Counted from the first letter of the stretch, positions 28,978-38,782 are shown. The stretch: DNA of 64,000 nt from Aurantiochytrium sp. KH105 (GCA_003116975.1 BGKB01000005.1:315880-379879), one strand, 5' to 3'. Notes: generated by a model not told the origin, from the letters alone. Numbers and translations are program-made.

Positions 28978-29928
28978 CTAACCAACGTTCTTGCGCGAGC
29001 GAGAGCGCGAGAATCCACCAAAGAGACTCAAGCGTTTCGTTTTCTTGCTGTCTTCGGTTGCGCTCGGAGGTGGTGGTGGCGGGCCATCATCATCATCCAC
29101 GCCGTCGTTCACGGGCGGCGGCGGAGGGAAGTCGCCCGCATCATCATCATCGTCATCAAAGGGAGGCGGCAGGTCGTCGGCATCATCCGGAGGTGGCGGC
29201 GGGAGCATTCCGTTGCCTTTTGTGTGGTCATACTCTTCGCCACCCTCACCCGCGGGCGGCGGTGGCGGGGGACCATCGTCATCATAGTCGTCCTCCTCAT
29301 CAGGGTTTGGAGGTGGTGCTGATTCATCGAACTCGTCCCAGTCAAGCTCGTCGATGTCTACAACCTGAATGTCGTCGAGGTCCTCGCCATACTTGAGACG
29401 GAGTTTGGCATTGAGCGCCGGGAGACCTTGTTGCGACGCATAGTAAATGAGAATGTCAAGCACCTCTCCGAGTTCTTCCTTTTCGGAGTCGTGCTTGTCG
29501 TAGAATAGAATGAGGGCCGTGCGGACCCGCGACGGGGAGAAATCGCCGCCCATTGAGTTGAGTGCGCCCATGAGCGCATCTGGTGGCACGTGGCTTTTGC
29601 GCCTATTAAAGGTGCCGTCGCGCTTGAGCGAGGCCATGACGCTCTTCTTTTCATCGTCTCGAAAGTGGTGTTTCTTGCCCTTGAGCTTCTTCTTCTTCTT
29701 GGTCTTTTTCTTGTCCGTCTTTTTACCAGACCCCAGCAACTTCCCCCTGCCGCTGCCCGTCCCGCTCCGCAAGCTCGCCTTGCTCGCGGTGCTCGCCGTC
29801 GTCGTCCGTGGTGCACCTGCTGCGGCCGTCGCCACGTGCGCCCCGCCGCCGCCCTGCTCCTTCTTGAGCGCCGTCAGCGGCGCGGCCGTGCGCAGCAGCG
29901 CCGAGCTCTTGCGCCGCAGCCGCTCCAT
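28978..29928 (-). CDS. Proline-rich acidic protein, function unknown
   Basis: A 316-residue protein I do not recognise. The N-terminal ~80 residues are basic, with a Lys run (KKTDKKKTKKKKKLKGKK) that could be a nuclear signal. Residues ~85-195 look folded: SVMASLKRDGTFNRRKSHV, PPDALMGALNSMGGDFSPSR, TALILFYDKHDSEKEELGEVL and ASQQGLPALNAKLRLKYG suggest a helical domain. The C-terminal third alternates poly-Pro and poly-Asp (DDDGPPPPPPAGEG and repeats), the kind of sequence that binds profilin or SH3/WW domains, and ends in a basic tail (SRSRSRKNVG). The frame starts at 30012, but the first ATG is 29928. It could be an actin regulator; that is inference only. Confidence 0.6.
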   Translation of the reverse strand: MERLRRKSSALLRTAAPLTALKKEQGGGGAHVATAAAGAPRTTTASTASKASLRSGTGSGRGKLLGSGKKTDKKKTKKKKKLKGKKHHFRDDEKKSVMASLKRDGTFNRRKSHVPPDALMGALNSMGGDFSPSRVRTALILFYDKHDSEKEELGEVLDILIYYASQQGLPALNAKLRLKYGEDLDDIQVVDIDELDWDEFDESAPPPNPDEEDDYDDDGPPPPPPAGEGGEEYDHTKGNGMLPPPPPDDADDLPPPFDDDDDDAGDFPPPPPVNDGVDDDDGPPPPPPSATEDSKKTKRLSLFGGFSRSRSRKNVG

Positions 29929-30097
29929 CCTGGCGCCCCCGCGCGCGCGTCTCCGCCCGCCCGCCTGCCCGCACGCCCGCTCGCACGCACCGCTCGCCGC
30001 GCCGGTCTGCACGCACGCCGAGCGCGTGAACTCTGCTCTGCTTGCTTCTGCTCTGCTCGCTCTCTGCTCTCTGCTGCGACTTTACAGGGGAAAAGAG

Positions 30098-30201
<104 letters not shown>

Positions 30202-30537
30202 GGGAAGAAAGAAGGGAGGAGAGGAAGGAAGAAAGAGCGACTGGCGGGCCTTGGCCTACTGTGCGCGCGCCAACGCAAGTGGAACTCTTCGGCCGCCCGC
30301 TTGTTTGCGTGCCCGGAGATTACGTACTACCTCGGCTCCCTGGATAGGACACCCCTAGCGGGCAGCTAGTGACGCGCGGCACGCGCCGCGAGGAAAAGTA
30401 CTTTTGAGAGAGAGAGAGAGAGAATGAGAAAGGGGAGAGAGAATGAAAGAGGGAGGAGCCAGGCCGCGCTGGACGGCCTGCTGCTGGCTGCAGAGCGCGA
30501 GAGGCGGGCTGCCGGGAAAAGTGGAGAGATTTGTCAA

Positions 30538-30551
30538 GGGGGGGGGGGGGG
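30538..30551 (+). repeat. G14 homopolymer
   Basis: Fourteen consecutive G. Preceded by a GA-rich block (30404-30450). Likely hypervariable. Confidence 0.9.
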
Positions 30552-30716
30552 CAAGAAACGCTCGGACCTTGGTTGATGTTGGATGCTCTGTTTTGTTTGG
30601 TTTGTTTGGCGCGTGAAGGGCAGAGGACGTCTTTTGCAGGGTGAAAACGAAGCTAGAAGGTAGAAAAGATTGTTGAGAATGAGGAGGGCAAATTTCGAGT
30701 GCGAGCGAAAGATGTA

Positions 30717-30832
30717 GGTCTAGGCCTAGCCTTGTCTTTTGCAAGTATAGCCGACGATTCAAGAAAGCTCCTAAGGTCTTGGCCTGGACTTGTCTTTTGC
30801 AAGTATAGCCGACGATTCAAGAAAACCCCTAG
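30717..30832. repeat. 58-base tandem duplication
   Basis: Units 30717-30774 and 30775-30832 share TTGTCTTTTGCAAGTATAGC and CGACGATTCAAGAAA with a few differences. Lies in the intergenic region; no gene contains it. Confidence 0.9.
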
Positions 30833-30932
30833 TTTGCGAATGGACCAAGCATTTGTTTGATATCTGCAGCCCCAATTGGGTCTGCAGCACAATAGTTATA
30901 CATGGCAACTTTTTTTTTTTTACAAGATCAAC

Positions 30933-31091
30933 ATGTCTTGGTGGCTCCGCATCAAGGTTTATGTGAGATATCACGGATGCATTTCGATTTCAGAGGCAAT
31001 GCATGTCTTTCTTGTGATTTTCTTGTTTTCTTCTTTAGCTATTGTAACATGGCAGACCGTCTCGCGCGGCGTTAAAGACGAAGTCTTGTGA
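30933..31091 (+). CDS. Possible small single-pass membrane protein
   Basis: A 52-codon frame from an ATG at 30933: MSWWLRIKVYVRYH, then a TM-like helix (AMHVFLVIFLFSSLAIVTW) and a short polar tail ending KDEVL. Just upstream is a T-tract followed by ACAAG (30910-30926) that looks like a 3' splice acceptor, so this may be the last exon of a small gene whose first exon I cannot place. It may also be chance. No family is recognised. Confidence 0.22.
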   Translation: MSWWLRIKVYVRYHGCISISEAMHVFLVIFLFSSLAIVTWQTVSRGVKDEVL

Positions 31092-31167
31092 TTGGTGTTG
31101 TCCTTGTTGTCGTTTATACGAGGTGCCAGCGCGCTGGCAGCCGACATCTCGAAGACCTACAGACCAC

Positions 31168-31404
31168 TTAACGAGTATTCATGAGGCGGTTCTCGTCTTG
31201 TGCTTGAAACTCAAAGACCGCACTTTGAAACGGAAGCGTCATGGCGTCGAGTTTGCGCTCCACGCGACTAAAGGCGCCGTTCACCTCGGTCACCTTGTCG
31301 TTGAGCTCCTCCACCTCGCGCTTCATGCCGTGTACCGCCGTGCATAACCTCTCGAGCGCGTCGAGCTGCCGCTGTCGCGCGAGTCCATCCTCGCTGAATT
31401 CCAT
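31168..31404 (-). CDS. Small coiled-coil protein, possibly DASH/Dam1 subunit Dad4-like
   Basis: A 78-residue protein with one continuous heptad pattern: RQLDALERLCTAVHGMKREV then ELNDKVTEVNGAFSRVERKL, ending DAMTLPFQSAVFEFQ. Length (78 against about 72), the LN-x6-N spacing in the coil and the SAVFEF end resemble Dad4 of the fungal kinetochore DASH complex, as far as I recall that sequence. An ungapped match over ~39 residues seems possible. The frame opens farther upstream (to 31578) but the first ATG is at 31404. If not Dad4, it is simply a short coiled-coil protein. It shares a 368-base divergent promoter with the gene at 31773. Confidence 0.45.
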   Translation of the reverse strand: MEFSEDGLARQRQLDALERLCTAVHGMKREVEELNDKVTEVNGAFSRVERKLDAMTLPFQSAVFEFQAQDENRLMNTR

Positions 31405-31772
31405 CTTGCACGCCGCAGCCGCGCTCTTCTCCTCCGCGCCGACGCAAGCGTCCGTGCTCACTGGCACGAGCGAGTTCGCGCGACGTTGCGAGTTTGGGAG
31501 TGTATAACCGCTTCTTCTTCGCCTGCTTCGCCTGCTTGCCTCCTTTGCTTGCTTCAAAAGTGACAAGAACGAGAACAACGCAAAAATGTTGTGAACAGTG
31601 GCTGAGCCGAGCGTAGAGTTGATCAGAGAGGCAAGCTTGGCGAAGGGCTTGAGCGTGCGGTGTCGAGCCTGTGGTAGTCCTGCCGCGAATCAACCCCGTT
31701 GTGCTCTCCGACCGCCGCGAAGCCGACCAACGAACCAGCTAGCCAGGGAACCAGCGATCGAGCACCGCAGAC
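31405..31772. promoter_or_regulatory. Divergent promoter gap
   Basis: 368 bases between start codons of the small coiled-coil gene (-) and the gene at 31773 (+). No clear TATA box seen. Confidence 0.4.
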
Positions 31773-32684
31773 ATGGAGGCCGCCGTCGCACAGCAGCCAC
31801 CCAAGACCGGCCTCGTGGTGGGCCCGAAGCGCCTCAACCTCGACGCGGACTCTGTCGCGACGCTGGCAGCACGTGGCGCGGCGTTGCCATGCGTGCAATC
31901 GACACCTTTCTGGCGTTTTGCTATCAATCAAGACCTCGAACTACAGCAGGAGCACGAGATACAGCAGGAGCACGAGATACAGCAGCAGCGGGAACAACAG
32001 CGGCAGGAACTGCAGCAGAATCACGAAGAAGAAGAAGACGAAGACGAAAATGACCACAACGATACCCTTGACGATGAACTCCGCGAATCGATGAGTAGCA
32101 CGTGCGAAGCCGAATGGCGTTTTGAGGTCCCGCAGCGCGTTTTCGAGAGGGCGCTTGCAGACGCCATTGAAAAAGGTACTGCTCGCTTCTTTCTCAAAGA
32201 CGAAAAGAACGAGAATGATCCTTTGGCTCGAATCGACGGCTGGGCCATAGTTCACGACGCCCAAGATCACCCAAGCATCTGGCACGAGCTACGTCAACAC
32301 TACTATAGGCCAACGGTGGACAAGGAGACTGGCGAGGCATCTGGACATTATTTATACACGAGCCATCGCATTGATCTTCGAATGGCTACATACATGGAGG
32401 ACCTCTTTGACAGGGACACCACTATCATGGCAGGAGGTCCGGAAAATTGGCTCGTCCTCGGAGACGTCATTTGCGCCTCGCCAGCGACAAGACTTGCTCT
32501 GATCCGCGCTGCGGTTGTCGAGGCGAAGATGCGTCGTCGTCGCATTCTCGCCCGCTGCTCCGGATCGATCGACTTCATTGATACACTTGAAAAAGCTGGC
32601 TTCGTCCTCCACGCTGAAGTGATCCACCGTCACGTGCCTTTCAATACGATGTACCTCGTTGCCGCACCGACACTAGAGGCGTAA
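31773..32684 (+). CDS. Unrecognised protein with Gln/Glu-rich insert
   Basis: A 303-residue protein I do not recognise. Residues ~54-105 are low-complexity: a Q/E/H repeat (LQQEHEIQQEHEIQQQ) and an acidic run. After it comes a compact region, WRFEVPQRVFERALADAIEK, HDAQDHPSIWHELRQHYYRP and ENWLVLGDVICASPATRLAL, ending with a beta-alpha pattern (GFVLHAEVIHRHVPFNTMYL). The last part is weakly reminiscent of an acyltransferase (GNAT) C-terminus, but the acetyl-CoA loop is not seen. ATG at 31773 is the first of the frame. Its stop codon region overlaps the convergent gene at 32673 by 12 bases. Confidence 0.65.
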   Translation: MEAAVAQQPPKTGLVVGPKRLNLDADSVATLAARGAALPCVQSTPFWRFAINQDLELQQEHEIQQEHEIQQQREQQRQELQQNHEEEEDEDENDHNDTLDDELRESMSSTCEAEWRFEVPQRVFERALADAIEKGTARFFLKDEKNENDPLARIDGWAIVHDAQDHPSIWHELRQHYYRPTVDKETGEASGHYLYTSHRIDLRMATYMEDLFDRDTTIMAGGPENWLVLGDVICASPATRLALIRAAVVEAKMRRRRILARCSGSIDFIDTLEKAGFVLHAEVIHRHVPFNTMYLVAAPTLEA

Positions 32685-34577
32685 GAGCCCTGAAACGACC
32701 TGCTGAGCGCGCAGATACCCGTCAGCCCCTCCGCGGCTCGTGCGCACAATATCTCCGCCGAAGGCCATTGCAGCGATTGTCACTGCTACTTCGCTATGCT
32801 GTGTGAGCCCCAGAGCAGCGCCCAAGACATAAGACGCAGAAGTGCAAGCTTCCTGGCGCATTCTCAACTTTGTCTCAAAAATGTAGACGTCAAGCTTCGC
32901 GGCGTCGGCGAGGTTTGCATTCACAAGCGATATTGTGGCGCCGCTCCAAAATATGTCGCTCCGTGTGAGCAACGAGCTAACCATACTCAGACTCTGTATA
33001 CGTAAACCTGGCATCGCATCGCGGGAGGCCGGATCGGCCGGAGCAGCGTCTGTGGCAGGGTTCGGCAGAGCTGTTTCTTCATCGAAGTGAGGAACCCGCG
33101 TTCGTGCGTCCTTGAGCAGGCCGCGCACAACGAGCACATTTCCTTCGGCACAAGCCCGGGCCAATGCCTCCTCACGATATGTGCCTTCTTTTGCATCTTC
33201 CATCTGCAGGATTCTGTGCAGAATCGCTCGATTCCGAATCTCCGGGACAGCTCTCCATATGACACTCGAGTTATAAGGCACGCGACCTGAATCAAGAGTA
33301 AGCGTGAAGACAGCAGCAGACTCGCTCGCGCAAGCGCTAGAAAGAGCGTCTTCCGCGTCGCGACCATAAAGTTGCACAGCGTCGTGAGCGAGAAGTAGTT
33401 GCAAAAGCTCAACGTCCTCGGCGCGAATGGCCCACAATACCAAATCAGGCCCCAAAAGATCAACAAAGTCTTGCGAAAGGGCGCTCTCGGCGAAACGGCG
33501 AACCAATCCGGAAGCTTGAATTGCAGAGACATCCGGAGTGTCGAGATCCCAGCCGCAGACGCGAGCCATGCATTCAAGTCCGAGCGTGTCCAACTCGCCG
33601 CCTCGATGATCCTCTGCATCCAATATGGCTTCCATGGCCAAACAGGACCGTGGCCATGCCGATGCGGCCCGAAGTGCGCGTGTGCGCGCTGCTTGAGCGC
33701 TCCCGCTCTTGCGCATTCGCTCGAGGAGCTCAACGGTGGCAAGCAGATGACCTCCAACCGCTGCGCTATCGAGCGCCTTCCAGCCATCTGATTCAGGTCT
33801 AATGCGCGCATCGTCGAGAAGTATCCTCATCGTTTCAACGTGGCCTTTGCTTGCGGCGATGTGCAGGGCCCCAAGACCCAGGGTCTTGACCGGCATATTC
33901 GGGTCTGCCAAAAGCTCGGAGACCAGGCCTGTTTGACCCTTGGCGCAGGCCGACATGACAATTGCTCCTTCGCCAACGCTGTTGTCTGGAAGCACCTTTG
34001 CATTCACAATTGCCCGCAGCGACTCCATGCGCATGTTGCGCGCGGACTCAAGAGCTCCAGCGACCCATTGTTTTTGGTTCGCCACGCCTCGCATCCGCTT
34101 GTCGCCAAGAAGTTCTTGGACGATGTCGACCTTGTTGCAGCGGCAGGCAACGAGGATGAACTGATGATGTGCGCGGGGCCGCCAGTCCTCGTACGAGAGA
34201 ACCAAACGTACGCCTGCGATATTGACATGAGAGAGTGCGCAGACAAGGACCACGTCGAGAATGCGATCGCAAAAGCTACGACGATCTTCTCCCACCTGAA
34301 CTTCAAAGGTCCAGTGACTGGCTTCGCACAGCGGTCGTAAGACAGCCAGCTGTCGACTGCTGCAGGCCATGCGGACGGCAGTTTCCACAAAGTTTTGCAC
34401 CATGGTTTCTAATTCCCTCGCGTTGCCTGATAATTTATCAGATGGATCAATCTTTTTCACTGCAGATTGGACCCCCGCGGGGTCGCCGCTGGCACATCTC
34501 TGCATGAGCTCGATGAGATGCTTGTGCAGCTTGGCCCGACGCTTCCGCAGCGGGATCGTCCTTACAAAGAAGCCCAT
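32673..34577 (-). CDS. Ankyrin-repeat-type protein
   Basis: A 634-residue protein built of degenerate ankyrin-like helical pairs. The clearest repeats are LGLGALHIAASKGHVETMRI followed by LLDDARIRPESDGWKALDSA and AVGGHLLATVELLE; others (DIVQELLGDKRM, LVSELLADPNMP, VVRGLLKDARTR) keep only the second helix. No enzymatic or membrane domain is visible; the N-terminus is basic (IPLRKRRAKLHKHL). It is probably a protein-binding scaffold. This repeat style, with short D-x-R-x2-P loops, is common in large lineage-specific ankyrin families. Single exon; ATG at 34577. Confidence 0.82.
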   Translation of the reverse strand: MGFFVRTIPLRKRRAKLHKHLIELMQRCASGDPAGVQSAVKKIDPSDKLSGNARELETMVQNFVETAVRMACSSRQLAVLRPLCEASHWTFEVQVGEDRRSFCDRILDVVLVCALSHVNIAGVRLVLSYEDWRPRAHHQFILVACRCNKVDIVQELLGDKRMRGVANQKQWVAGALESARNMRMESLRAIVNAKVLPDNSVGEGAIVMSACAKGQTGLVSELLADPNMPVKTLGLGALHIAASKGHVETMRILLDDARIRPESDGWKALDSAAVGGHLLATVELLERMRKSGSAQAARTRALRAASAWPRSCLAMEAILDAEDHRGGELDTLGLECMARVCGWDLDTPDVSAIQASGLVRRFAESALSQDFVDLLGPDLVLWAIRAEDVELLQLLLAHDAVQLYGRDAEDALSSACASESAAVFTLTLDSGRVPYNSSVIWRAVPEIRNRAILHRILQMEDAKEGTYREEALARACAEGNVLVVRGLLKDARTRVPHFDEETALPNPATDAAPADPASRDAMPGLRIQSLSMVSSLLTRSDIFWSGATISLVNANLADAAKLDVYIFETKLRMRQEACTSASYVLGAALGLTQHSEVAVTIAAMAFGGDIVRTSRGGADGYLRAQQVVSGLLRL

Positions 34578-35765
34578 TTCGGATTCTTCCTAGGAAGCAA
34601 CCTCCGATCTTCACGCTTCACCACGCGTGCACGCACGCGCACGAACGTGTGCAAGCGGTCTTTCCTTCTTGCGGAACTCTTGCTCACCCCACCTGGCCCT
34701 CTCCTCGCTCCACAATGCGCTCTGCGAGGCGATAAAGGTGGTCCTCCGCGCGACAGCGAGCCTGTAGAGTCTGCTGGGCCTTCGCAAGAAGCGATGGCGA
34801 GCTTGATGCTCGCTGTCGCGCGCGTCACAGCAGCAGACTCACCTCGCTCACCCCCGGAGACGCCTGGCCTCGCGCTGGCCGAGGCGCCGCCCGTCCCTTG
34901 CGAGTACCGAGACTCGCGTCGCGTCGCGCGTCCGGCGCTTCGGTCGGTCGGTCGGTCGGAGTCCGCTGCCGAGTCCGGCGTCTTCGTGTTTTGCCCGTGT
35001 CGTTTGTCGTCTATCGAGCGGGACCAAGAGTCGCTGCTTGCTTCCGAAACAACGATGTAAAAGGACTGTCTGCAGGGCACAGTGGCTGCGGCAGCGGCCA
35101 CGGATGAGCGAGCTTCTGTGCCGATAGTGGACAGCGCGAAGATGAAGTGGTCGAAGTCAAAGCAGCAGCACGAGCAGGAGCACGAGCAGGGGCAGGAAGG
35201 TTGGTTCGGAAGGTTCGGAGGACAAGAGAGCCAATTCCAGTAAAGACCTGCGTTGGCGCAGACGATGTCGTAGCTCGTGACAACTCGTGAGGCGACGGCA
35301 ATGACGAACAATCGTGTGTTCCCGCCCCTCGAGACGAAAAAAAAGTAAAGAGAAGGCGAGGGAAGCGATTTTGCGTCCTAGACCGAAACAATTTGCGAAA
35401 GTCTACGTCGAAAAGTTTGGTCAAGCATTGCAGAGACTAACGATATGAAGACAACCCAGATGGCACTGTCGGATGCAGTTTACTGTTAATCCCATTCCGA
35501 ATCAGAATGAAAAGGCCTAGCCCCCTCGTGAAATGTAATATAGTAGAAGAAAAAAGGGATGATACGTTTTCATGTTAATGCATCATTGCATGGAACAAAA
35601 GGGAAAGGGCAACGCCTGCAATGGATAAGAATGCCAGCAGGCGTCATCATGTCTGCGTCGCGGAAGCTGAGCGCGAAAGAGCGAGCAAGCGAGCGAGCCT
35701 CTGCGCCTTGGAGACGCCGGAGAGTTATGGCTTCTTATTGAAGAATGCAGCGGCCAAACTCGAGC
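34578..35765. other. 1.2 kb intergenic region
   Basis: Lies between the ankyrin gene start (-) and the 3' end of RPABC4 (-). It contains short GGTC (about 34938-34957) and CACGAGCAG/GGAG repeats (about 35167-35195). Overlapping frames here show only low-complexity translations; no gene is supported. Confidence 0.45.
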
Positions 35766-35984
35766 TTATCGCGCCTCATACTGCTGCAGACGAGCCGTGC
35801 GGACCTTGTACAGAATGCGGTAGCCGCAGCTCTGGCAAAGGATCGGGTCGCGCGGCCGCAGCTGCACCTTGGCGGCGCAGTCGCCGCACTCATAGGTGAT
35901 GCCACTGGCGAGCGAGCTGGCCACCTGCTGCTTCATGGCCTCCTGCTGCTCGGCACTGCCGCCGGCACCTGCGCCGCTGCTCAT
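35766..35984 (-). CDS. RNA polymerases I/II/III subunit RPABC4 (Rpb12-like)
   Basis: A 72-residue common subunit of the three nuclear RNA polymerases. The zinc ribbon is intact: YECGDCAAKVQL (C-x2-C), then RDPILCQSCGYRILYK (C-x2-C), and the conserved end VRTARLQQYEAR. The N-terminal ~25 residues are Ala/Gln/Ser-rich and variable, as in other eukaryotes. Length is normal (58-75). ATG at 35984; no intron. It shares a ~410-base divergent promoter, containing a GAGC repeat, with the TACO1-like gene. Confidence 0.95.
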   Translation of the reverse strand: MSSGAGAGGSAEQQEAMKQQVASSLASGITYECGDCAAKVQLRPRDPILCQSCGYRILYKVRTARLQQYEAR

Positions 35985-36237
35985 TGTGCCGCGGGTCGCT
36001 TTCTGTCTGCTCTACAAGCTGGACTGCTGCTATGCGCACGCACGCACAGACAGTCAGACGGACGGACGGCCGACCGGTCGCGAGGCTTTCTTTTTTTGCC
36101 AATCGACTTTTGGAGAAGGACCGTCGCCAGTGAACGTCAGGTCACCCGATTCTTTAAAATGCGTTGCTGAGACACCTGAATTCCAGCACTTTGAAGCAGC
36201 AGAGCAGAGCTCAGATTTGCGGACGGCCCCGTGGGAG

Positions 36238-36265
36238 GAGCGAGCGAGCGAGCGAGCGAGCGAGC
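36238..36265. repeat. (GAGC)7 microsatellite in divergent promoter
   Basis: Seven GAGC units ~130 bases before the TACO1-like ATG (36395). Same unit and copy number as the tract upstream of the kinesin gene. Confidence 0.95.
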
Positions 36266-36394
36266 AGTTCGCGGTGGCTGTGAAGCGGGAGCGACCGCAC
36301 GGAGGCTTCCTGTCGCAGAGCGGCACGCAGAAAAAAGACTTTGCGAGAGAAGGGCTCTCGCGGCTCCGTACTCCGCTCGAGAAGAGGGTAAACC

Positions 36395-37513
36395 ATGCAG
36401 GCGCTGCAGCTCCGCGCGGGTGCAGGCCTCTTGTCCGCGGCGTTGCGAGCAAATGAACGTCAGGCAACGATGGTGAAGATGACAACCCGTGGCATGGCGG
36501 TACGTTACAGGTATTCGAATTGATAAAGGTCTCTTTTTCTCGAAAGAGAGATACCTAGAAATCCGAAAGCATGTCTTACTGACAGGGGCCATTCACCTCT
36601 TGCAATCTTGCAACATGATCTTGACGTGGGGCTTGACGCCTGACTGGGGACCTGTTTCTGTTCAATGAACTCGTTGGAATCGGCGCTGGGATGCTCTCCT
36701 TCCTTTCTTTTTACTGATTTACAGGGTCATTCCAAGTGGGCCAACATCAAACACAAGAAAGCCAAGAATGACGCGCAAAAACACAAGCTGTATCAGAAAT
36801 TCTCGCGCGAGGTGACGGTTGCCGCGGCTGGCGGTGCTGATCCCGACATGAACTTTGCCCTTGAGGCCGTACTTCGCCGTGCACACAAGGCGAGCGTGCC
36901 CAAGGCTGTTCTCGACAGGGCTATTCTGCTTGGCTCTGGCCAAGGATCAAACGACGGAGCCAAGTTCGAGAGTGTTCTTTACGAGGGCGCGGGTCCCGGG
37001 GGTTCTCTCTTCATGGTCGAGGCTCTTACGGATAACAGAAAGCGCACGGCTCCGAACATGCGCCACCACTTTTCGAAACACGGAGGTCAGCTGGAGGCAA
37101 ATACGGCAAATTATGCCTTTGAACGCGTCGGCTTCTTCACGATCCCAGTGACTAGCATTGCGGAGGCAGAGGCGGCCGAGGAAGCTGCTATCGAAGCTGG
37201 TGCGACAGATGTTGTTGCGCCAGATGCCGCTGCATTCGCCGCCGCCACGGCCGCGACGTCCTCCCCCGACGCATCAGAGGAAGAGGGTGAGGTTGTGGAG
37301 GTCATTTGTGAGGTTCCCGACCTCGAGACCGTCGTCAATGGTATCAAGGCGGCAGGTTTGGAGGCACACAATGTTGAGCTCATCTACGACGCCAAGCTCC
37401 CCACATCAATAGAGGACGAAGGTCATCTGGCATCCTTTGAGAAGCTTGTGGACGCTCTCGAGAACGATGACGACGTTAGCAAGGTCTTTCATAACGTCCG
37501 CATGTCGGAGTAG
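36395..37513 (+). CDS. YebC/TACO1-like mitochondrial translation activator, two exons
   Basis: A 297-residue protein of the YebC/PmpR family; the mitochondrial member TACO1 aids translation of mitochondrial mRNAs. Exon 1 (36395-36499) encodes a 35-residue Arg/Ala/Leu-rich, nearly acid-free presequence (MQALQLRAGAGLLSAALRAN) fitting mitochondrial import. Exon 2 (36725-37513) opens exactly with the universal GHSKWANIKHKKAKNDAQK. The 225-base intron (donor GTACGT, acceptor TTTACAG) is phase 0, so the join reads RGMA-GHSKW, the bacterial start. Later motifs include LYEGAGPGGSLFMVEALTDN and KHGGQLE. An Ala-rich acidic insert (~210-235) interrupts domain 2. An ATG at 36665 lies inside the intron and is not the true start. 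Confidence 0.93.
36500..36724 (+). other. Intron in TACO1-like gene
   Basis: 225 bases, GTACGTTACAG at the 5' end and CTGATTTACAG at the 3' end. Phase 0. Separates the presequence from the YebC domain. Confidence 0.9.
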
Positions 37514-38034
37514 AAAAGGATTTTCCTCGATTTGTCTTGATGAAGAAAATCGTAAATTCAGCACTTTTCTGTTGGTAGTTCTTGAACTTGGCGAGCTACC
37601 GGCACGACCGACGTCGCTTTGCGGGTTGTATCGCCAAGCCTCCTGCTTGTTTGTGCGAGGGTGGTCTGTCTCTTTGAATCGAACGCCTTCGAAGCGCGCA
37701 GTTCACAGACAAGGCTTGCGGCCAGTTTCTCCTCCTTCTTCTTCAAGGTCACTTTCCGTCAAGTTATCACAGCATTATCATCATCAGCAACAGCAGCAGC
37801 CTGCATGCCAGCCATATCATGCCATGCCCTTCATGCCAAGTCTTCCTCCTCCCGCGCGTGCGAGGACACGAGCGGCTACGTCTGGCCAGCCAGCCAGCCA
37901 GCCGGGCGTACGTGCGTGCGTGCGAGTGCTCGGCTGTTACCATGTCCTCGCCGTCTGCAGAGCTCGAAACTGACAAAACGACCCTCGCTCGCCCGCCCGC
38001 GCTCGGCTCCGCCGGCTGCTCGGCTGGCCCCTCC

Positions 38035-38063
38035 CTCGCTCGCTCGCTCGCTCGCTCGCTCGC
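38035..38063. repeat. (CTCG)7 microsatellite
   Basis: Reverse complement of the GAGC unit seen at 9519 and 36238. About 850 bases upstream of the RhoGEF ATG. Confidence 0.9.
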
Positions 38064-38195
38064 GCGGCGCGGCAGAAGCTGGCGCGGCGAGGCCCTGCGC
38101 GGCAGCGCGAGCGGCGCCGGCGGTCGCGGCGCGGCAGGGCGGCAGGCAGCGCGGGAGCTGGAGCGGCGCGGCGTCATCGGCGGGGCGGCAGACCG

Positions 38196-38247
38196 GAGCG
38201 GAGCGGAGCGGAGCAGAGCAGAGCGGAGCAGAGCAGAGCGGAGCAGA
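38196..38247. repeat. GAGCG/GAGCA pentanucleotide repeat
   Basis: About ten 5-base units alternating GAGCG and GAGCA. Confidence 0.85.
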
Positions 38248-38782
38248 CGCCCCGGGTGGGACGAATTCGTCCCATCCTCGAGGCGGCGCAGCTCGGCGCG
38301 GCGGCGCGGCGCAGGCAGAGCAGCAGCGCAGGTCGCGCGCTCGCTGGCGACGCAGAGAGATCTCGCTCGCGCCTGGCTGGCGGCGTGCCTGGCTGGCGTG
38401 CCTGCCTGGCTGGCTGCCTGCTCGCTTGCTTGCCTGGACGGCTCGCGGAAACGGAGTCCAGCCAGGAGTGAGTACAGGAGTGTGAGGGCGAGCGAGAGAG
38501 CGAGCGAGCGAGCGAGCGCGAAGCCAGCGCACGAGTCTGTCTCGCTCGCTCCTTGCGTGGCTAGCTAGCGTGCTTGCATAGCTTGCTTTATCTAGCCACT
38601 ACTCCTGGCGTTGTCGCGGTGGCGGCGGCGGTCCAGCGGTCCATCTTCTCCGGCTTTAGGCAATCGTGGCACCAGCCGATATCGCCCGACCGTCAGCCTT
38701 GCGGCAAAGGCCGTACGCGCGACGGCCTCCTTGGCGAACTCTGTCTGGGTTTACTACGGTGGTAGTGGCCAAATTGACCAGC

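Noticed and set aside
34562-35311. A 249-codon - strand frame upstream of the ankyrin gene
   Set aside because: Low-complexity Ser/Arg/Cys sequence without domain features; overlaps the ankyrin start and lies in promoter DNA.
36665-36724. ATG at 36665 as the start of the TACO1-like protein
   Set aside because: The codons from 36665 to 36724 read as intron ending TTTACAG, and splicing to 36395-36499 gives a mitochondrial presequence joined exactly at the family start.
37619-38568. Overlapping long frames on both strands before the RhoGEF
   Set aside because: They run through GAGC/GAGCG repeats and have no protein-like features.
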